DNA of 64,000 bases from Allorhizobium sonneratiae (GTDB taxonomy: Bacteria > Pseudomonadota > Alphaproteobacteria > Rhizobiales > Rhizobiaceae). The notes under the pieces were generated by a model that was not told the origin of the DNA, ran no database searches, and was given only the letters and a program-made list of their open reading frames with translations. Position 1 is the stretch's first letter; the number at the start of each line of letters is the position of its first letter. Positions 36,375 through 46,338 of the stretch are shown in pieces. The position numbers were made by a program, and so were the translations under genes. The stretch lies in the NCBI RefSeq assembly GCF_023700755.1, contig NZ_JAMKOJ010000008.1, forward strand, positions 62,001 through 126,000. The letters run 5' to 3'.

Positions 36375-37217
36375 ATGGCGGATGCAACGGCCAGCCTGCC
36401 CGTGCCGATGGGGGCTCTCTGGCAGGAAGGCGACGCAGAGCGCGCCAGCGGCGATCCGGCACTGGTCATCGATGTCGGCGGGTTTGAAGGTCCGCTCGAT
36501 CTTTTGCTGTATCTGGCGCGCAATCAGAAGGTCGATCTGTCGCGCATTTCCATTCTGGCGCTGGCCGAGCAATATCTTCGCTTTGTCGAAGAGGCGCGGC
36601 GCATCCGCATTGAGCTGGCGGCGGATTATCTGGTGATGGCCGCATGGCTTGCTTATCTGAAATCGCGGCTCTTGTTGCCGCAACCGACCAGGGATGACGA
36701 GCCATCCGGTGAGGATATGGCGGCAGCGCTTGCTTTCCGGCTGAAACGGCTGGAGGCGATGCGCGATGCGGCGGGTAGGCTTGTCAACCGCAACCGGCTG
36801 GGCCGGGATGTCTTTGCCCGTGGTGCGCCTGAACATGTGCCGGATCGGGTGCAATCGGCTTTTGAAGCGAGCCTCTACGATCTCCTGTCGGCCTATGCGC
36901 AGTTGCGTCAGCGGCAGGCCTTTACCCAGGTGACGATCGAAAGGCGGCGGGTCTGGTCGCTGACGGATGCGCGCGAACTGCTCTCCCGCATGATCGGCGA
37001 GGTGAGCGACTGGACGGCGCTTGACCGATATCTGCTGGATTATCTTGCCGATCCTTCCGAACGCATCACCGCGCTGGCCAGCGCCTTTGCCGCTTCGCTG
37101 GAACTGGTGCGCGAGGGCAAGCTGGAACTGCGCCAGGCGGGGGCCTTTCAGCCGATTTTCATGCGCGGCGGATCGGGCAGGGCGGCGGTGCCTCAGGAGA
37201 CTGCGCATGAGGGATGA
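36375..37217 (+). CDS. scpA: Segregation and condensation protein A
   Basis: The kleisin that bridges the SMC heads in bacterial condensin. The 280-residue protein shows the N-terminal kleisin block FEGPLDLLLYLARNQKVDLSRI and DYLVMAAWLAYLKSRLLLP, with a C-terminal winged-helix part. It starts three bases after nagZ and overlaps scpB by 11 bases, so the three are one transcription unit. Confidence 0.93.
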   Translation: MADATASLPVPMGALWQEGDAERASGDPALVIDVGGFEGPLDLLLYLARNQKVDLSRISILALAEQYLRFVEEARRIRIELAADYLVMAAWLAYLKSRLLLPQPTRDDEPSGEDMAAALAFRLKRLEAMRDAAGRLVNRNRLGRDVFARGAPEHVPDRVQSAFEASLYDLLSAYAQLRQRQAFTQVTIERRRVWSLTDARELLSRMIGEVSDWTALDRYLLDYLADPSERITALASAFAASLELVREGKLELRQAGAFQPIFMRGGSGRAAVPQETAHEG

Positions 37218-37923
37218 GGAAGAGGCTGCGCGCCAGCAAAAACTGCCCGGTCTCGACGATCACCGCTGGCGGGAGGCGCTGCGTATCGTCGAGGCTCTGG
37301 TCTTTGCCTCGGCAGAGCCGGTTTCGGAGGCATTTCTCGCCGAACGTCTGCCGCGCGGCACCGACATAGCGGCGCTGATGCGGCAATTGCAGACCGAATA
37401 TGCGCCACGCGGGGTCAATCTGCTGCGCATCGACAATCACTGGGCTTTCCGCACAGCGTCAGACCTTGCCTTTGCCATCCGTCGCGAGCAGACAGAGGTC
37501 AGGAAACTGTCGCGGGCGGCGCTGGAGGTTCTGGCGATCATTGCCTATCATCAGCCGGTGACGCGGGCGGAAATCGAGGATATCCGCGGCGTCCAGACCT
37601 CGAAAGGCACGCTCGATGTGCTCTTGGAGGCGGGCTGGGTGCGCTTTCGCGGCAGGCGGCGCACACCGGGCCGCCCGGTGACTTTCGGTACGACACGGGA
37701 TTTTCTCGATCATTTCGGCCTTGAGGATATTCGCGATCTGCCGGGTGTGGAGGAGTTGAAGGGCACGGGCCTGCTCACCGGGCGCATTCCGGCGAATTTT
37801 CATGTGCCTTTGCCCGGAAACACCGAAGACCTGTCAGAGGATGAAGACCCGATGACGGCGCAGGATATCGAGGAACTGGGGCTGCTTGTGCCCGGTGGCG
37901 CTGAAGACGATGACGCGGGGTGA
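37207..37923 (+). CDS. scpB: Segregation and condensation protein B
   Basis: Partner of ScpA in the SMC-ScpAB complex. The 238-residue protein has two winged-helix domains; conserved pieces are REALRIVEALVFASAEPVSE, SRAALEVLAIIAYHQPVTRAEIE and RGRRRTPGRPVTFGTT. The frame is open well upstream inside scpA, but the ATG at 37207 overlapping the scpA end gives the normal start. The tail after residue 200 is acidic. Confidence 0.93.
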   Translation: MRDEEEAARQQKLPGLDDHRWREALRIVEALVFASAEPVSEAFLAERLPRGTDIAALMRQLQTEYAPRGVNLLRIDNHWAFRTASDLAFAIRREQTEVRKLSRAALEVLAIIAYHQPVTRAEIEDIRGVQTSKGTLDVLLEAGWVRFRGRRRTPGRPVTFGTTRDFLDHFGLEDIRDLPGVEELKGTGLLTGRIPANFHVPLPGNTEDLSEDEDPMTAQDIEELGLLVPGGAEDDDAG

Positions 37924-38039
37924 CAAATCTGTGAAATCCCATAGGAAAGTCAGGGCTTTCATGCTTCCTGCTTGCCACCCCCTGTCTGACATGCCAATCA
38001 ACATAAACGAGTCTTTGCTTTGTTTACGTTTGTCTTCTC

Positions 38040-38146
38040 GGGGAAGCCGGTTTCCACTTTTCCTCGGACCACACTCTAAAAAAAGCGGATGAAAGAGCGA
38101 TTTAAGCTGACATTCGTTTGCGCATGGGCAAATGTCTGCTTAAATC
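38040..38146. repeat. Mosaic repeat relic upstream of tatA
   Basis: 38040-38080 (GGGAAGCCGGTTTCCACTTT and following) resembles the 11610-11652 module with several changes. 38099-38146 is a hairpin: GATTTAAGC and GACATT pair with AATGTC and GCTTAAATC, with one mismatch between the two stretches and a loop of about 14 bases. It ends 30 bases before the tatA start and might influence tatA expression. Confidence 0.5.
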
Positions 38147-38176
38147 AGGAGAAGGGTTGAATAAGGAGTAGAGCCG

Positions 38177-38371
38177 ATGGGTTCGTTGAGTATCTGGCAT
38201 TGGCTGATCGTTCTGGTGGTCGTTCTTCTGTTTTTTGGCGGCCGTGGCAAGATTCCGGAACTGATGGGCGACTTCGCCAAGGGCATCAAGAGCTTCAAGA
38301 AGGGCATGGCCGACGACGAGGAGGAGCAGAAGTCGAAGACCGTGGATCATAAGCCAGAAGATAATAAATAA
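38177..38371 (+). CDS. tatA: Sec-independent translocase protein TatA
   Basis: Pore-forming subunit of the twin-arginine export system. The 64-residue protein has one N-terminal membrane helix ([13 protein letters not shown]), the hinge with [13 protein letters not shown] [17 protein letters not shown], an amphipathic helix, and a charged tail. Ribosome binding site GGAG lies before the ATG. It is followed by tatB and tatC in the normal order. Confidence 0.95.
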   Translation: MGSLSIWHWLIVLVVVLLFFGGRGKIPELMGDFAKGIKSFKKGMADDEEEQKSKTVDHKPEDNK

Positions 38372-38454
38372 GCGGCACGTCGCCTTAAGGTCTGGCCAGC
38401 CATGCACAATATGGTTGTTTTCAGATCATGGCGGCGGTTTGCGGAGCGTGAAGA

Positions 38455-39330
38455 ATGCTGGATATAGGCTGGAGCGAGTTGCTGATCATTGCGATCGTGA
38501 TGATCGTGGTGGTTGGGCCGAAAGACCTTCCCCCGATGCTGAGGGCGTTTGGCAAGATGACCTCGCGGCTGCGTCGGACGGCGGCGGATTTTCGCGCCCA
38601 GTTCGACGAAGCCTTGCGTGAGGCCGATCTCGATGATGTGCGCCGCACGATCCATGATGCCAGAAGCCTCAATCCAGCCAATGCGCTGCGCGAGGCGATC
38701 AATCCGCTGCGGCAGATGGGCGCCGATCTGAAGTCGGATCTGCAAAGGGCAACCCAGGTCGATCATTTCCCCGAGGATGAGGGGCATGATGTGCCACTTC
38801 TCGGTGAACCGGCAAAGCCGATGGGGCCGGATGATGTGCCGCCGCTGGCTGCGAAAGCGGAGCCGTCATCGGTAAAACCGGCACAAGTCGTTTCTCAAGC
38901 ACCACAGACGACGGCAGAGCCTGTGGTCAAGGCCGATCCGGTCAAAGCCGGGTTGGAAACACCGAAACCCGCGACAAAGCGCGCACCGCGCAAGGTCAAA
39001 TCTGCCGAAACGGCAACGGCTGAAACGACACAGGATATAGCTGCAGCTTCCTTGAAAAAGGCACCTGCCAAGCCGAAGCGGGCTGCCGCTTCTGCCAGGC
39101 CGAAAGTGGCTGTCAAATCCGAGGCTGCCAGCCCGTCTTCTCAGCCTGCCGCTGCCGAGGTGAAGCCTGCGACGGTGCGCAAAAGCCGGGCAAAGACACC
39201 GGTTGTTGCTGAGGATGCGACCGCTCCGGTGGCAAAAAAGACAGCGACCCGCAAGAAAGCCGCGGTCGATAAAACAGAGGTGAAGGCCGCCGTGACGGCA
39301 CCGCAAACACCTGGCAAGGATGAGGCATGA
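38455..39330 (+). CDS. tatB: Sec-independent translocase protein TatB, long C-terminal tail
   Basis: Twin-arginine receptor subunit. Residues 1-70 are a normal TatB: MLDIGWSELLIIAIVMIVVV, GPKDLPPMLRAFGK and the amphipathic helix. The rest (about 180 of 291 residues) is a low-complexity tail rich in Ala, Lys, Pro and Thr that makes the protein much longer than the E. coli form (171). Long tails are usual in rhizobial TatB. It overlaps the tatC start by four bases. Confidence 0.93.
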   Translation: MLDIGWSELLIIAIVMIVVVGPKDLPPMLRAFGKMTSRLRRTAADFRAQFDEALREADLDDVRRTIHDARSLNPANALREAINPLRQMGADLKSDLQRATQVDHFPEDEGHDVPLLGEPAKPMGPDDVPPLAAKAEPSSVKPAQVVSQAPQTTAEPVVKADPVKAGLETPKPATKRAPRKVKSAETATAETTQDIAAASLKKAPAKPKRAAASARPKVAVKSEAASPSSQPAAAEVKPATVRKSRAKTPVVAEDATAPVAKKTATRKKAAVDKTEVKAAVTAPQTPGKDEA

Positions 39331-40145
39331 GCGACGACATCGAGGACAAGCCCCAGCCGTTGATCGAGCATCTGATGGAGTTGCGCACGCGGCTGATCTG
39401 GTCGCTTGGTGCCTTTTTCATTGCCTTCATCGTCTGCTTCTTCTTTGCCAAGCATTTGTTCAACCTGCTGGTCGTTCCCTATAAATGGGCGGTGGTCTGG
39501 GCACATCTCGATGTGGCAAAGGCAGAGTTGATTTACACCGCGCCGCAGGAGTTTTTCTTCACGCAGGTGAAGGTGGCGATGTTCTGCGCCATGGTGATTT
39601 CCTTCCCGATCATTGCCGCGCAGATTTACAAATTCGTTGCGCCCGGCCTTTACAAGAATGAGCGTCAGGCCTTTTTGCCGTTTCTGATCGCGTCGCCCAT
39701 CCTGTTTCTCATGGGCGCCTGTCTGGTCTATTTCTTCTTTACCCCAACCGTCATGTGGTTCTTCCTGTCAATGCAGCAGGCGCCGGGGCAGGGCGATGTG
39801 GCGATTTCGCTGATGCCGAAAGTGTCGGAATATCTCAGCCTGATCATGTCGCTGGTTTTCGCCTTCGGTCTGGTCTTCCAGTTGCCGGTGGTGACGACGC
39901 TTCTCGCCCGTGTCGGCATCCTTGACAGCAAATGGCTGGCGGAAAAGCGGAAATATTTCATCGTCATCGCCTTCATTCTTGCCGCTGTGCTGACACCGCC
40001 GGACCCGATGTCGCAGGTTGGTCTTGCCCTGCCGACAATCCTTCTCTACGAGGTCTCGATCTATGCTGCGCGCATGGTGGAGCGTCAGCGTGCCGCGCGC
40101 GGTGAGGAAAGCTCGACAGAGATGACCACCCGCGACGACAGCTGA
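39327..40145 (+). CDS. tatC: Sec-independent translocase protein TatC
   Basis: Six-span membrane protein that binds the twin-arginine signal peptide. The 272-residue protein begins with QPLIEHLMELRTRLIWSLG, the conserved N-terminal site, and has FVAPGLYKNERQAFLPF and DPMSQ near the last helix. It starts inside the tatB end (ATGA). CpdB at 60599-62587 is a likely client, since it has a twin-arginine signal. Confidence 0.95.
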   Translation: MSDDIEDKPQPLIEHLMELRTRLIWSLGAFFIAFIVCFFFAKHLFNLLVVPYKWAVVWAHLDVAKAELIYTAPQEFFFTQVKVAMFCAMVISFPIIAAQIYKFVAPGLYKNERQAFLPFLIASPILFLMGACLVYFFFTPTVMWFFLSMQQAPGQGDVAISLMPKVSEYLSLIMSLVFAFGLVFQLPVVTTLLARVGILDSKWLAEKRKYFIVIAFILAAVLTPPDPMSQVGLALPTILLYEVSIYAARMVERQRAARGEESSTEMTTRDDS

Positions 40146-40171
40146 GGCATCCGACTCTGCCCTTTCACAAG

Positions 40172-40200
40172 GCGGCTGCCGGTGTCAGCCGCTTTACCTT
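40172..40200 (+). terminator. Probable terminator after tatC
   Basis: GCGGCTG (40172-40178) pairs with CAGCCGC (40186-40192), and TTTACCTTTAT follows. The stem is short but GC-rich. It lies 27 bases after the tatC stop and before serS. Confidence 0.6.
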
Positions 40201-40226
40201 TATGATCAAACCATTGCGGAACGACC

Positions 40227-41510
40227 ATGCTCGATATCAAATGGATTCGTGAGAACCCCGAGGCTCTCGATGCGGCGCTGGCCAAGCGCGGCGCCGAGCC
40301 CCAGTCTGCCAGCCTGATTGCGCTCGATGAAAAGCGCCGTGCGGTTGTTCAGTCCATGCAGGATATGCAGGCCCGCCGCAATGCCGCCTCGAAAGAGATC
40401 GGCATGGCCATGGGCCAGAAAGATATGGAACTGGCGGACAGGCTGAAAGCCGAAGTCGCGGCGCTCAAGGACACGCTTCCCGCAGCAGAAGAGGAAGAGC
40501 GTCGTCTGACGGCGGAGCTGAACGACGCATTATCGCGCATCCCCAATGTGCCGCTGGACGATGTGCCTGTTGGCAAGGATGAGCATGACAATGTCGTTGC
40601 CCGCATCCATGGTCAAAAGCCCGGCTGGAATCATACGCCGAAAGAGCATTTCGAGATTGGCGAAGCGCTGGGCTATATGGATTTCGAGCGTGCCGCCAAG
40701 CTTTCGGGCGCACGTTTTACCGTTCTGACCAGCCAACTGGCGCGGCTGGAGCGGGCGCTCGGCCAGTTCATGCTCGATCTGCACACGCGCGAACATGGCT
40801 ATACGGAAGTGTCGTCGCCGCTGATGGTGCGTGATGACGCGATGTTTGGCACCGGCCAATTGCCGAAATTCGCCGAAGACCTGTTTCGCACCACCGATGG
40901 CCGCTGGCTGATCCCGACAGCCGAAGTCACGCTGACCAATCTGGTTGCAGGCGAAATTCTCGATGCCGAGGCTCTGCCCCTGCGCTTTACCGCGCTCACG
41001 CCTTCCTTCCGCTCGGAAGCGGGCTCTGCCGGTCGCGATACGCGCGGCATGCTGCGCCAGCATCAGTTCTGGAAATGCGAGCTGGTATCGATCACCGATG
41101 CCGAGAACGCCATTGCCGAACATGAGCGGATGACGGCCTGCGCCGAAGAGGTGTTGAAGCGGCTTGGCCTGCATTTCCGCACCATGACGCTCTGCACCGG
41201 CGATATGGGCTTTGGTGCGCGAAAGACCTATGACCTTGAAGTCTGGCTGCCGGGACAGAACACCTATCGCGAAATTTCCTCCTGCTCTGTCTGCGGCGAT
41301 TTTCAGGCGCGGCGGATGAATGGCCGCTATCGCAACAAGGATGGCAAGGGCACCAGCTTCGTGCACACGCTGAACGGCTCCGGCACGGCGGTCGGTCGCT
41401 GCCTGATTGCTGTTCTGGAAAACTATCTGAACGAGGATGGCTCTGTCACTGTTCCGGACGTGCTGCTGCCCTATATGGGCGGCATTACCCGGATTGAAAA
41501 AGCATCCTGA
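40227..41510 (+). CDS. serS: Serine--tRNA ligase
   Basis: Class II aminoacyl-tRNA synthetase. The 427-residue protein has the N-terminal coiled-coil tRNA-binding arm (about residues 30-105), then motif 2 [21 protein letters not shown] and motif 3 [18 protein letters not shown]. Length and layout match the family. surE and pcm follow closely. Confidence 0.96.
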   Translation: MLDIKWIRENPEALDAALAKRGAEPQSASLIALDEKRRAVVQSMQDMQARRNAASKEIGMAMGQKDMELADRLKAEVAALKDTLPAAEEEERRLTAELNDALSRIPNVPLDDVPVGKDEHDNVVARIHGQKPGWNHTPKEHFEIGEALGYMDFERAAKLSGARFTVLTSQLARLERALGQFMLDLHTREHGYTEVSSPLMVRDDAMFGTGQLPKFAEDLFRTTDGRWLIPTAEVTLTNLVAGEILDAEALPLRFTALTPSFRSEAGSAGRDTRGMLRQHQFWKCELVSITDAENAIAEHERMTACAEEVLKRLGLHFRTMTLCTGDMGFGARKTYDLEVWLPGQNTYREISSCSVCGDFQARRMNGRYRNKDGKGTSFVHTLNGSGTAVGRCLIAVLENYLNEDGSVTVPDVLLPYMGGITRIEKAS

Positions 41511-41529
41511 TCGATAAGAGAGGAGCGAT

Positions 41530-42300
41530 ATGCGCATTCTGCTGACCAATGACGACGGCATCCATGCGGAAGGGCTCGCCGTTCTGGAGCGGATTGCGCG
41601 AAAGCTCTCCGACGATGTCTGGATCGTGGCGCCGGAGACGGATCAAAGCGGTCTTGCCCATTCGCTGACACTGTCGGAACCTTTGCGTCTGCGCGAAATT
41701 GCCCCACAGCGCTTTGCGCTGCGCGGGACGCCGACCGATTGCGTGATCATGGCAATTCGGCAGGTTCTGCCCGGCAAGCCTGATCTGGTGCTCTCCGGTG
41801 TCAATGCAGGCGCCAATCTGGCTGATGACGTGACCTATTCCGGTACGGTTGCTGGCGCCATTGAAGGCACCGTGCATGGGGTGCGTTCCTTCGCGCTCAG
41901 TCAGGCCTATAGCTATGTGGCGGGTGACAGCATTCCCTGGCAGGTGGCGGAGCAGCTTGCGCCGGATCTGATCGGCAAGCTTATGAGTGCGGAGATCCCA
42001 CCCGGCACCCTGCTGAACCTGAATTTTCCCAATTGCCAGCCGGAGGAGGTCGAAGGTGTCGAGGTGACCTCCCAAGGCAAACTCGATTTCGGCTTGAGTG
42101 TCGAAGAGCGGCTGGATGGGCGGGGGCTGCCTTATTACTGGTTGCGATTTGGTGACCGCAAGGGCAATTTCCGCGCAGGCACCGATATCAGGGCTTTGCG
42201 TGACAGAAAAATATCCGTTACGCCGTTGAAGCTGGACATGACCGATTATGCCGTGCAGGATAACATTGCTGCGGTTCTGGACACTGGGGATCCTTCTTGA
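41530..42300 (+). CDS. surE: 5'/3'-nucleotidase SurE
   Basis: A metal-dependent nucleotide phosphatase linked to survival in stationary phase. The 256-residue protein starts [20 protein letters not shown] with the metal-binding Asp pair and has [20 protein letters not shown], the other conserved block. GAGGAG precedes the ATG. The surE-pcm pair is conserved across proteobacteria and the stop overlaps the pcm start. Confidence 0.95.
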   Translation: MRILLTNDDGIHAEGLAVLERIARKLSDDVWIVAPETDQSGLAHSLTLSEPLRLREIAPQRFALRGTPTDCVIMAIRQVLPGKPDLVLSGVNAGANLADDVTYSGTVAGAIEGTVHGVRSFALSQAYSYVAGDSIPWQVAEQLAPDLIGKLMSAEIPPGTLLNLNFPNCQPEEVEGVEVTSQGKLDFGLSVEERLDGRGLPYYWLRFGDRKGNFRAGTDIRALRDRKISVTPLKLDMTDYAVQDNIAAVLDTGDPS

Positions 42301-42950
42301 AACCTGCCATGCTCGAACGGGAAGGATTTGCTGCAACAGTTCTCAGGCTACGTGGCGAAGGTATTTCCGATATCAATCTGTTAACGGCGGTCGAACAGAC
42401 ACCGCGCTCGAAATTTGTCGCTCACCATCTCCTGGATCAGGCTTACTCCAGCGGCACGATTCCAATCGAATGCGGATCCTTCATGGAAGGGATCGATCTG
42501 GCTGTACGGTTACTGGATCGGCTGAAGGTCACAGGCGCACAGCGTGTCTTGGAAGTTGGCACCGGCAGCGGTTTCATGACGGCTGTCATGGCCCGACTTG
42601 CGGAACGGGTCATTTCCGTGGAGCGCTATAAAACCCTGGTGACGGATGCTCAGGCACGGCTTGACCAGCTTGGTATCCGCAATGTGATCCTGCGCCATGG
42701 GGACGGTATGAATGGCCAGCCGGGTGAAGGAACCTTTGACCGAATTTTGGTGACGGCGGCTTTTAGCTCCATGCCGAAAATCTTTACCGAGCAACTGGTG
42801 CATAATGGTATTTTGCTGGCACCGATCATGGTTAGCGCAGACCGATGCGTTATGATGCGACTGACGCGTACCGGCAGCCGATTTGAGCGTGAGGATCTGT
42901 TTGAGGTGCCTTACCAGCCGATCATACCACATGTCGCGGTCTATCTGTGA
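42297..42950 (+). CDS. pcm: Protein-L-isoaspartate O-methyltransferase
   Basis: Methylates damaged isoaspartyl residues as a first repair step. The 217-residue protein has the SAM-binding motif [16 protein letters not shown] and later [14 protein letters not shown], as in the Pcm family. The TTG at 42297 overlaps the surE stop (TTGA) and has GGGGA six bases upstream; the ATG at 42309 has no such site, so TTG is preferred, though not certain. Confidence 0.88.
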   Translation: MKPAMLEREGFAATVLRLRGEGISDINLLTAVEQTPRSKFVAHHLLDQAYSSGTIPIECGSFMEGIDLAVRLLDRLKVTGAQRVLEVGTGSGFMTAVMARLAERVISVERYKTLVTDAQARLDQLGIRNVILRHGDGMNGQPGEGTFDRILVTAAFSSMPKIFTEQLVHNGILLAPIMVSADRCVMMRLTRTGSRFEREDLFEVPYQPIIPHVAVYL

Positions 42951-43675
42951 GCCGTCTTGATTTTGATGATACCTGTGCCTGCAAGGGTCAGAGTGCGCCG
43001 GAGGCGGGCTTTTCATCAGCCTGCCGGAGAAATGCAGGTAAAGTGTGGAGCGGTTTTCCGTCCCGCAATGCGTTATAACAAACGTTGCTGCAGCAATTTA
43101 TCTGCTGCATGATTTTCTTCCTGAACCGGAATCGATTTAAGGATGTCAGCATCAGGTTCGGTTCCTTTCTTTTTGTATGTTGTTTCAGGAAGATCATTCG
43201 CTTTTGGGCACGGATTTGATGGCGTCTCGCCCGATCTTGAAACCGGCGACCGTCTTTTGAGATTTTGCAATGCAGCAGAAAATTAGAAAATGATTTCTGC
43301 TGCTTTATCTTCTTATTTTATAGCTGATGTTTGCATTTTTGCGTCTGCGCAAAGCGATCATGCTGATTCCGACATTTTTGAACATGCTGCGTCGCATGAA
43401 ATCGTTTTCAGCTTGGAAAACCATTGTTTTTTATCAAAATTGCAAATGTTGCGCATAGGACACAGATCGATGAATGTTTGAAATAAAATTTCTCCAGTGT
43501 GGAAGTTTTATATGTTTTTTAAAAATGTGTTTTAAAGATCATCCAGTGTCTGCTTGTCGTTGGAATTTTTACGTCAATTGTTATCGTGAGCGGCAGCAGG
43601 CAGGTGCTGGGACGGTGATTGTGTTTGAAAATGTCAATTGTATGATTGCCTTAGTACCTTATGGAGCGGGGATTT
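42951..43675. other. Gene-poor, AT-rich gap between pcm and the FadL-family gene
   Basis: 725 bp with no convincing gene; several short frames have no family or ribosome binding site. It contains one clear hairpin (43272-43303) and probably the promoter of the porin gene. Base composition is lower in GC than both flanks. Confidence 0.55.
43272..43303. terminator. Hairpin, possible terminator
   Basis: Perfect ten-base arms GCAGCAGAAA / TTTCTGCTGC with a 12-base loop, followed by TTTATCTTCTTATTTT on the plus strand. It lies 320 bases after pcm, so it may end a longer pcm transcript or an unseen small RNA. Confidence 0.5.
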
Positions 43676-44821
43676 ATGAAGTATTTTGATATGAGGACAG
43701 GGTTTCTTTCGCTCGCCGTTCTGACGGCTTGCGTGACAGGGGCCAACGCAGGCGGTTTCTCGATGGGGGAGGCTGATACGGATATTCTGTATCAGGATGG
43801 AACCGTGATCAGCGGCGGCGTTATTTATGTCAAGCCGCAAGTCAAGTACAAGACAATATCCGGTGTAAAGGCAACGGATGGTGCCTTCAGCGACGATTTC
43901 GCCATTCCAAGTTTTGCGGCAAAGACGCAGATATTCGACCCGCTTGGCTGCGCCTTCACGTATACCCAGCCGTTTGGCGGATCGTCCAATTATGGCGCGC
44001 AGGCTCAGGCCGCCGACCATGCTGTGCCGACAGCGCCGAATTACTATTCCAAAAAGAAATTCACCACCAATGAATATGGTCTGACCTGCGCCTTGCATTT
44101 CGATGCCGGTCCCGGTCGGCTGTTCCTGATCGGTGGCGGTTTCATTCAGGATTTCGATTACAACGCCTATTCCTACTACGGCAATCTGCATCTGAAGGAT
44201 GATGGTTCGCTCGGCTATCGTCTGGGTGTCGGCTACGATATTCCGCAATACGCCATGCGCGCGCAGTTGATGTATCGCTCTGCCGTCAAGCAAAAGACCG
44301 ATGGTGATTTTACCCCGATTGCCCTTGCCGGCTTTATTGGATCGTCGGCTGTTTCCGCCAACGGCACGGGGACATTGCCGCAATCCGTCAAGCTCAGCCT
44401 TCAATCGGGTATTGCGCCTGACTGGCTTGTTTATGGCTCGGTGAAGTGGACGGACTGGAGCGTGCTTCAGACACTGGACTACAACATCACCTATCTGGGC
44501 GCCCAGCATGATGCTTACTACTGGAAGGATGGCTGGACCGTTCAGACCGGTGTTGGGCACAAGTTCTCTGAAAAAGTTTCCGGCACGGTCAATGTGACCT
44601 GGGATAAGGGTGTCAGCAGCGGCGCGGACATCTGGACCGACACGTGGACGCTGGGTGCTGGCGCTCTGGTCAAGCTTGGTCCGGGTGAATTGAAGCTCGG
44701 CGGCGCTGTTTCCTATATTTCTGGCGGCAGCCAATACATTGTCGATGGCGCAAACTTCAATGCAACAACAGGCACAAATTGGGCCTATTCGCTCGGTGGC
44801 GGTTATTCGATCAAGTTCTGA
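43676..44821 (+). CDS. OmpP1/FadL family outer membrane transport protein
   Basis: A 381-residue beta-barrel for hydrophobic compounds, such as long-chain fatty acids. Signal peptide MKYFDMRTGFLSLAVLTACV, likely cut after ANA. The mature protein has alternating aromatic and polar strands (for example YRLGVGYDIPQYAMRAQLMY, LSLQSGIAPDWLVYGSVKW) and ends in YSIKF, the outer membrane signature. GGGGA precedes the ATG at 43676; the upstream ATG at 43661 is less likely. A strong terminator follows. Confidence 0.85.
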   Translation: MKYFDMRTGFLSLAVLTACVTGANAGGFSMGEADTDILYQDGTVISGGVIYVKPQVKYKTISGVKATDGAFSDDFAIPSFAAKTQIFDPLGCAFTYTQPFGGSSNYGAQAQAADHAVPTAPNYYSKKKFTTNEYGLTCALHFDAGPGRLFLIGGGFIQDFDYNAYSYYGNLHLKDDGSLGYRLGVGYDIPQYAMRAQLMYRSAVKQKTDGDFTPIALAGFIGSSAVSANGTGTLPQSVKLSLQSGIAPDWLVYGSVKWTDWSVLQTLDYNITYLGAQHDAYYWKDGWTVQTGVGHKFSEKVSGTVNVTWDKGVSSGADIWTDTWTLGAGALVKLGPGELKLGGAVSYISGGSQYIVDGANFNATTGTNWAYSLGGGYSIKF

Positions 44822-44834
44822 TTGTGAGAGGGGA

Positions 44835-44866
44835 GAAAAAAGGGAGCGTTCTCGCTCCCTTTTTTC
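44835..44866 (+). terminator. Strong terminator after the FadL-family gene
   Basis: A 14-base perfect stem (GAAAAAAGGGAGCG / CGCTCCCTTTTTTC) with loop TTCT. The A-tract and T-tract on either side suit both strands. Confidence 0.9.
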
Positions 44867-45492
44867 GTTTTCGCTTTCTTGTGTCTGAAAGGTCTTGTCT
44901 GACCAGTCCTATTGCTGATCACATCAGCGGTTTTGTTGCTAATTTGCAACGTCCTCATTCTCTTCTTCGTCAACCCTCTGGCGATATGATTATGTCCATT
45001 TCCCGCCACAAAGGGAGAGCATCGCTGTTTCGGGTCAGGGGTTTTGAAGCAAGTACTGTTATGCGCTCATCAGATGCGGTTACCATCGGGGGCACAATCC
45101 TGTGCAGTTCGGTTAAACTGCATTGTTCAGATCAGTAAAGCTTCAAGCTTTTGCCTATCCTGTGATTCCACGGCTGTATTGTCGCCGCCTTTTTGGCAAT
45201 ATCGGCCAATCGTGTCTGTGGTCTCGTTAGGTGAGGGAATGTTAAGGCAATGCAGAAGCATGTATTGGCTCTTGATCAGTGTCTTAGTATTGCCTTGAAT
45301 AGAGTTTATGTACGAAAACATGGCGAGCATTTACCGGATATCAACATGTTTTCGTCGAAATCGCTCTATGGATGAATTGTAAAATCTCAGGGCTAAACCC
45401 TTGCCGGCTTCCTTTTGGCGGTTTTGAACTGCAAGGGCGGGCTGGGCAATTGATGTGCTTTACTTGCGCAAACAAGAACCGGTGTAGTTGAA
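44867..45492. other. Intergenic region upstream of exoR
   Basis: 626 bp without a supported gene. Small inverted repeats occur (TGCAGTT / AACTGCA near 45101-45120; AAGGCAAT near 45244 and ATTGCCTT near 45290). It should include the exoR promoter and leader; a long leader would fit a regulated gene, but no known motif is seen. Confidence 0.55.
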
Positions 45493-46308
45493 ATGTTGAC
45501 TGTGAAATATGGAATGGTCAATTCGGTGTGGGAGCGTTCCCTTGCCATTGCCGTTTCGGTACTGTTGCTCAGCTTTTGCAATTGTCCTTCGGCCCGCGCC
45601 TTCGATATAAAATCGGGCATCTCCAAGGATTCCGGTCCCTTTGATCTGTTCAAATTCGGTTATAACGCCCAGAAAAACGGCAATACAGAGGATGCTGTCG
45701 AGGCCTATCGCTATGCGGCAGAAAAGGGTCATACCGGCTCACGCTGGGCTTTGGCCAATATGTATGCCGATGGCGATGGCGTGGTGAAGAACGACTACGA
45801 AGCCTTCAAGATCTATTCGGAAATTGCCGATCAGGGCGTTGAGCCCGGCTCGGAAGACAGTGTCTATTTTGTCCATGCCCTGATGGCATTGGCCCATTAT
45901 TATCGTGAGGGCATTGCCAACAGTCCTGTGAAGATCGATCTCAATCAGGCGCGCCAGCTTTACTTCCAGGCGGCATCGGCCTTTGGTTTTCCAGATGCCC
46001 AGTACCAGCTTGGCAGGATGTTGCTGAATGGCGAGGGCGGCAAGAAAAATGTTCAGCAGGCGAAGAAGTGGCTCAACCTTGCCCGCAAGAATGGGCATGC
46101 CGGTGCGATGGCGCTGCTTGGCAATGTGCTGTTTCAGGAAGGTCAAAAAGAGCGCGGTCTGGCCTTCATGACCGCGGCCATCGACAAATGTGCGCCCAAG
46201 GACTGCCCCTGGATCGAGGATCTGCAGGAACGGGCCTTTTCGCTTGCCGATGAAAAGGTTCGTCGTGTCGCCGTGGCCATGGCGCCAGAGGTTTCCCAGC
46301 AGCCCTGA
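45493..46308 (+). CDS. exoR: Exopolysaccharide and motility regulator ExoR (Sel1-repeat protein)
   Basis: Periplasmic inhibitor of the ExoS/ChvI two-component system, which controls exopolysaccharide, motility and, in Agrobacterium, virulence. The 271-residue protein has a signal peptide (cut near ARA), then FDIKSGISKDSGPFDLFKFGY and Sel1 repeats such as AAEKGHTGSRWALANMY and ARKNGHAGAMALLGNV, which match my memory of S. meliloti ExoR closely, including length (268 there). The ATG at 45493 parallels the known start; a second ATG is at 45514. Confidence 0.9.
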   Translation: MLTVKYGMVNSVWERSLAIAVSVLLLSFCNCPSARAFDIKSGISKDSGPFDLFKFGYNAQKNGNTEDAVEAYRYAAEKGHTGSRWALANMYADGDGVVKNDYEAFKIYSEIADQGVEPGSEDSVYFVHALMALAHYYREGIANSPVKIDLNQARQLYFQAASAFGFPDAQYQLGRMLLNGEGGKKNVQQAKKWLNLARKNGHAGAMALLGNVLFQEGQKERGLAFMTAAIDKCAPKDCPWIEDLQERAFSLADEKVRRVAVAMAPEVSQQP

Positions 46309-46338
46309 GGGCGGCAGAGGAGCCGATCAAAATGCAAA

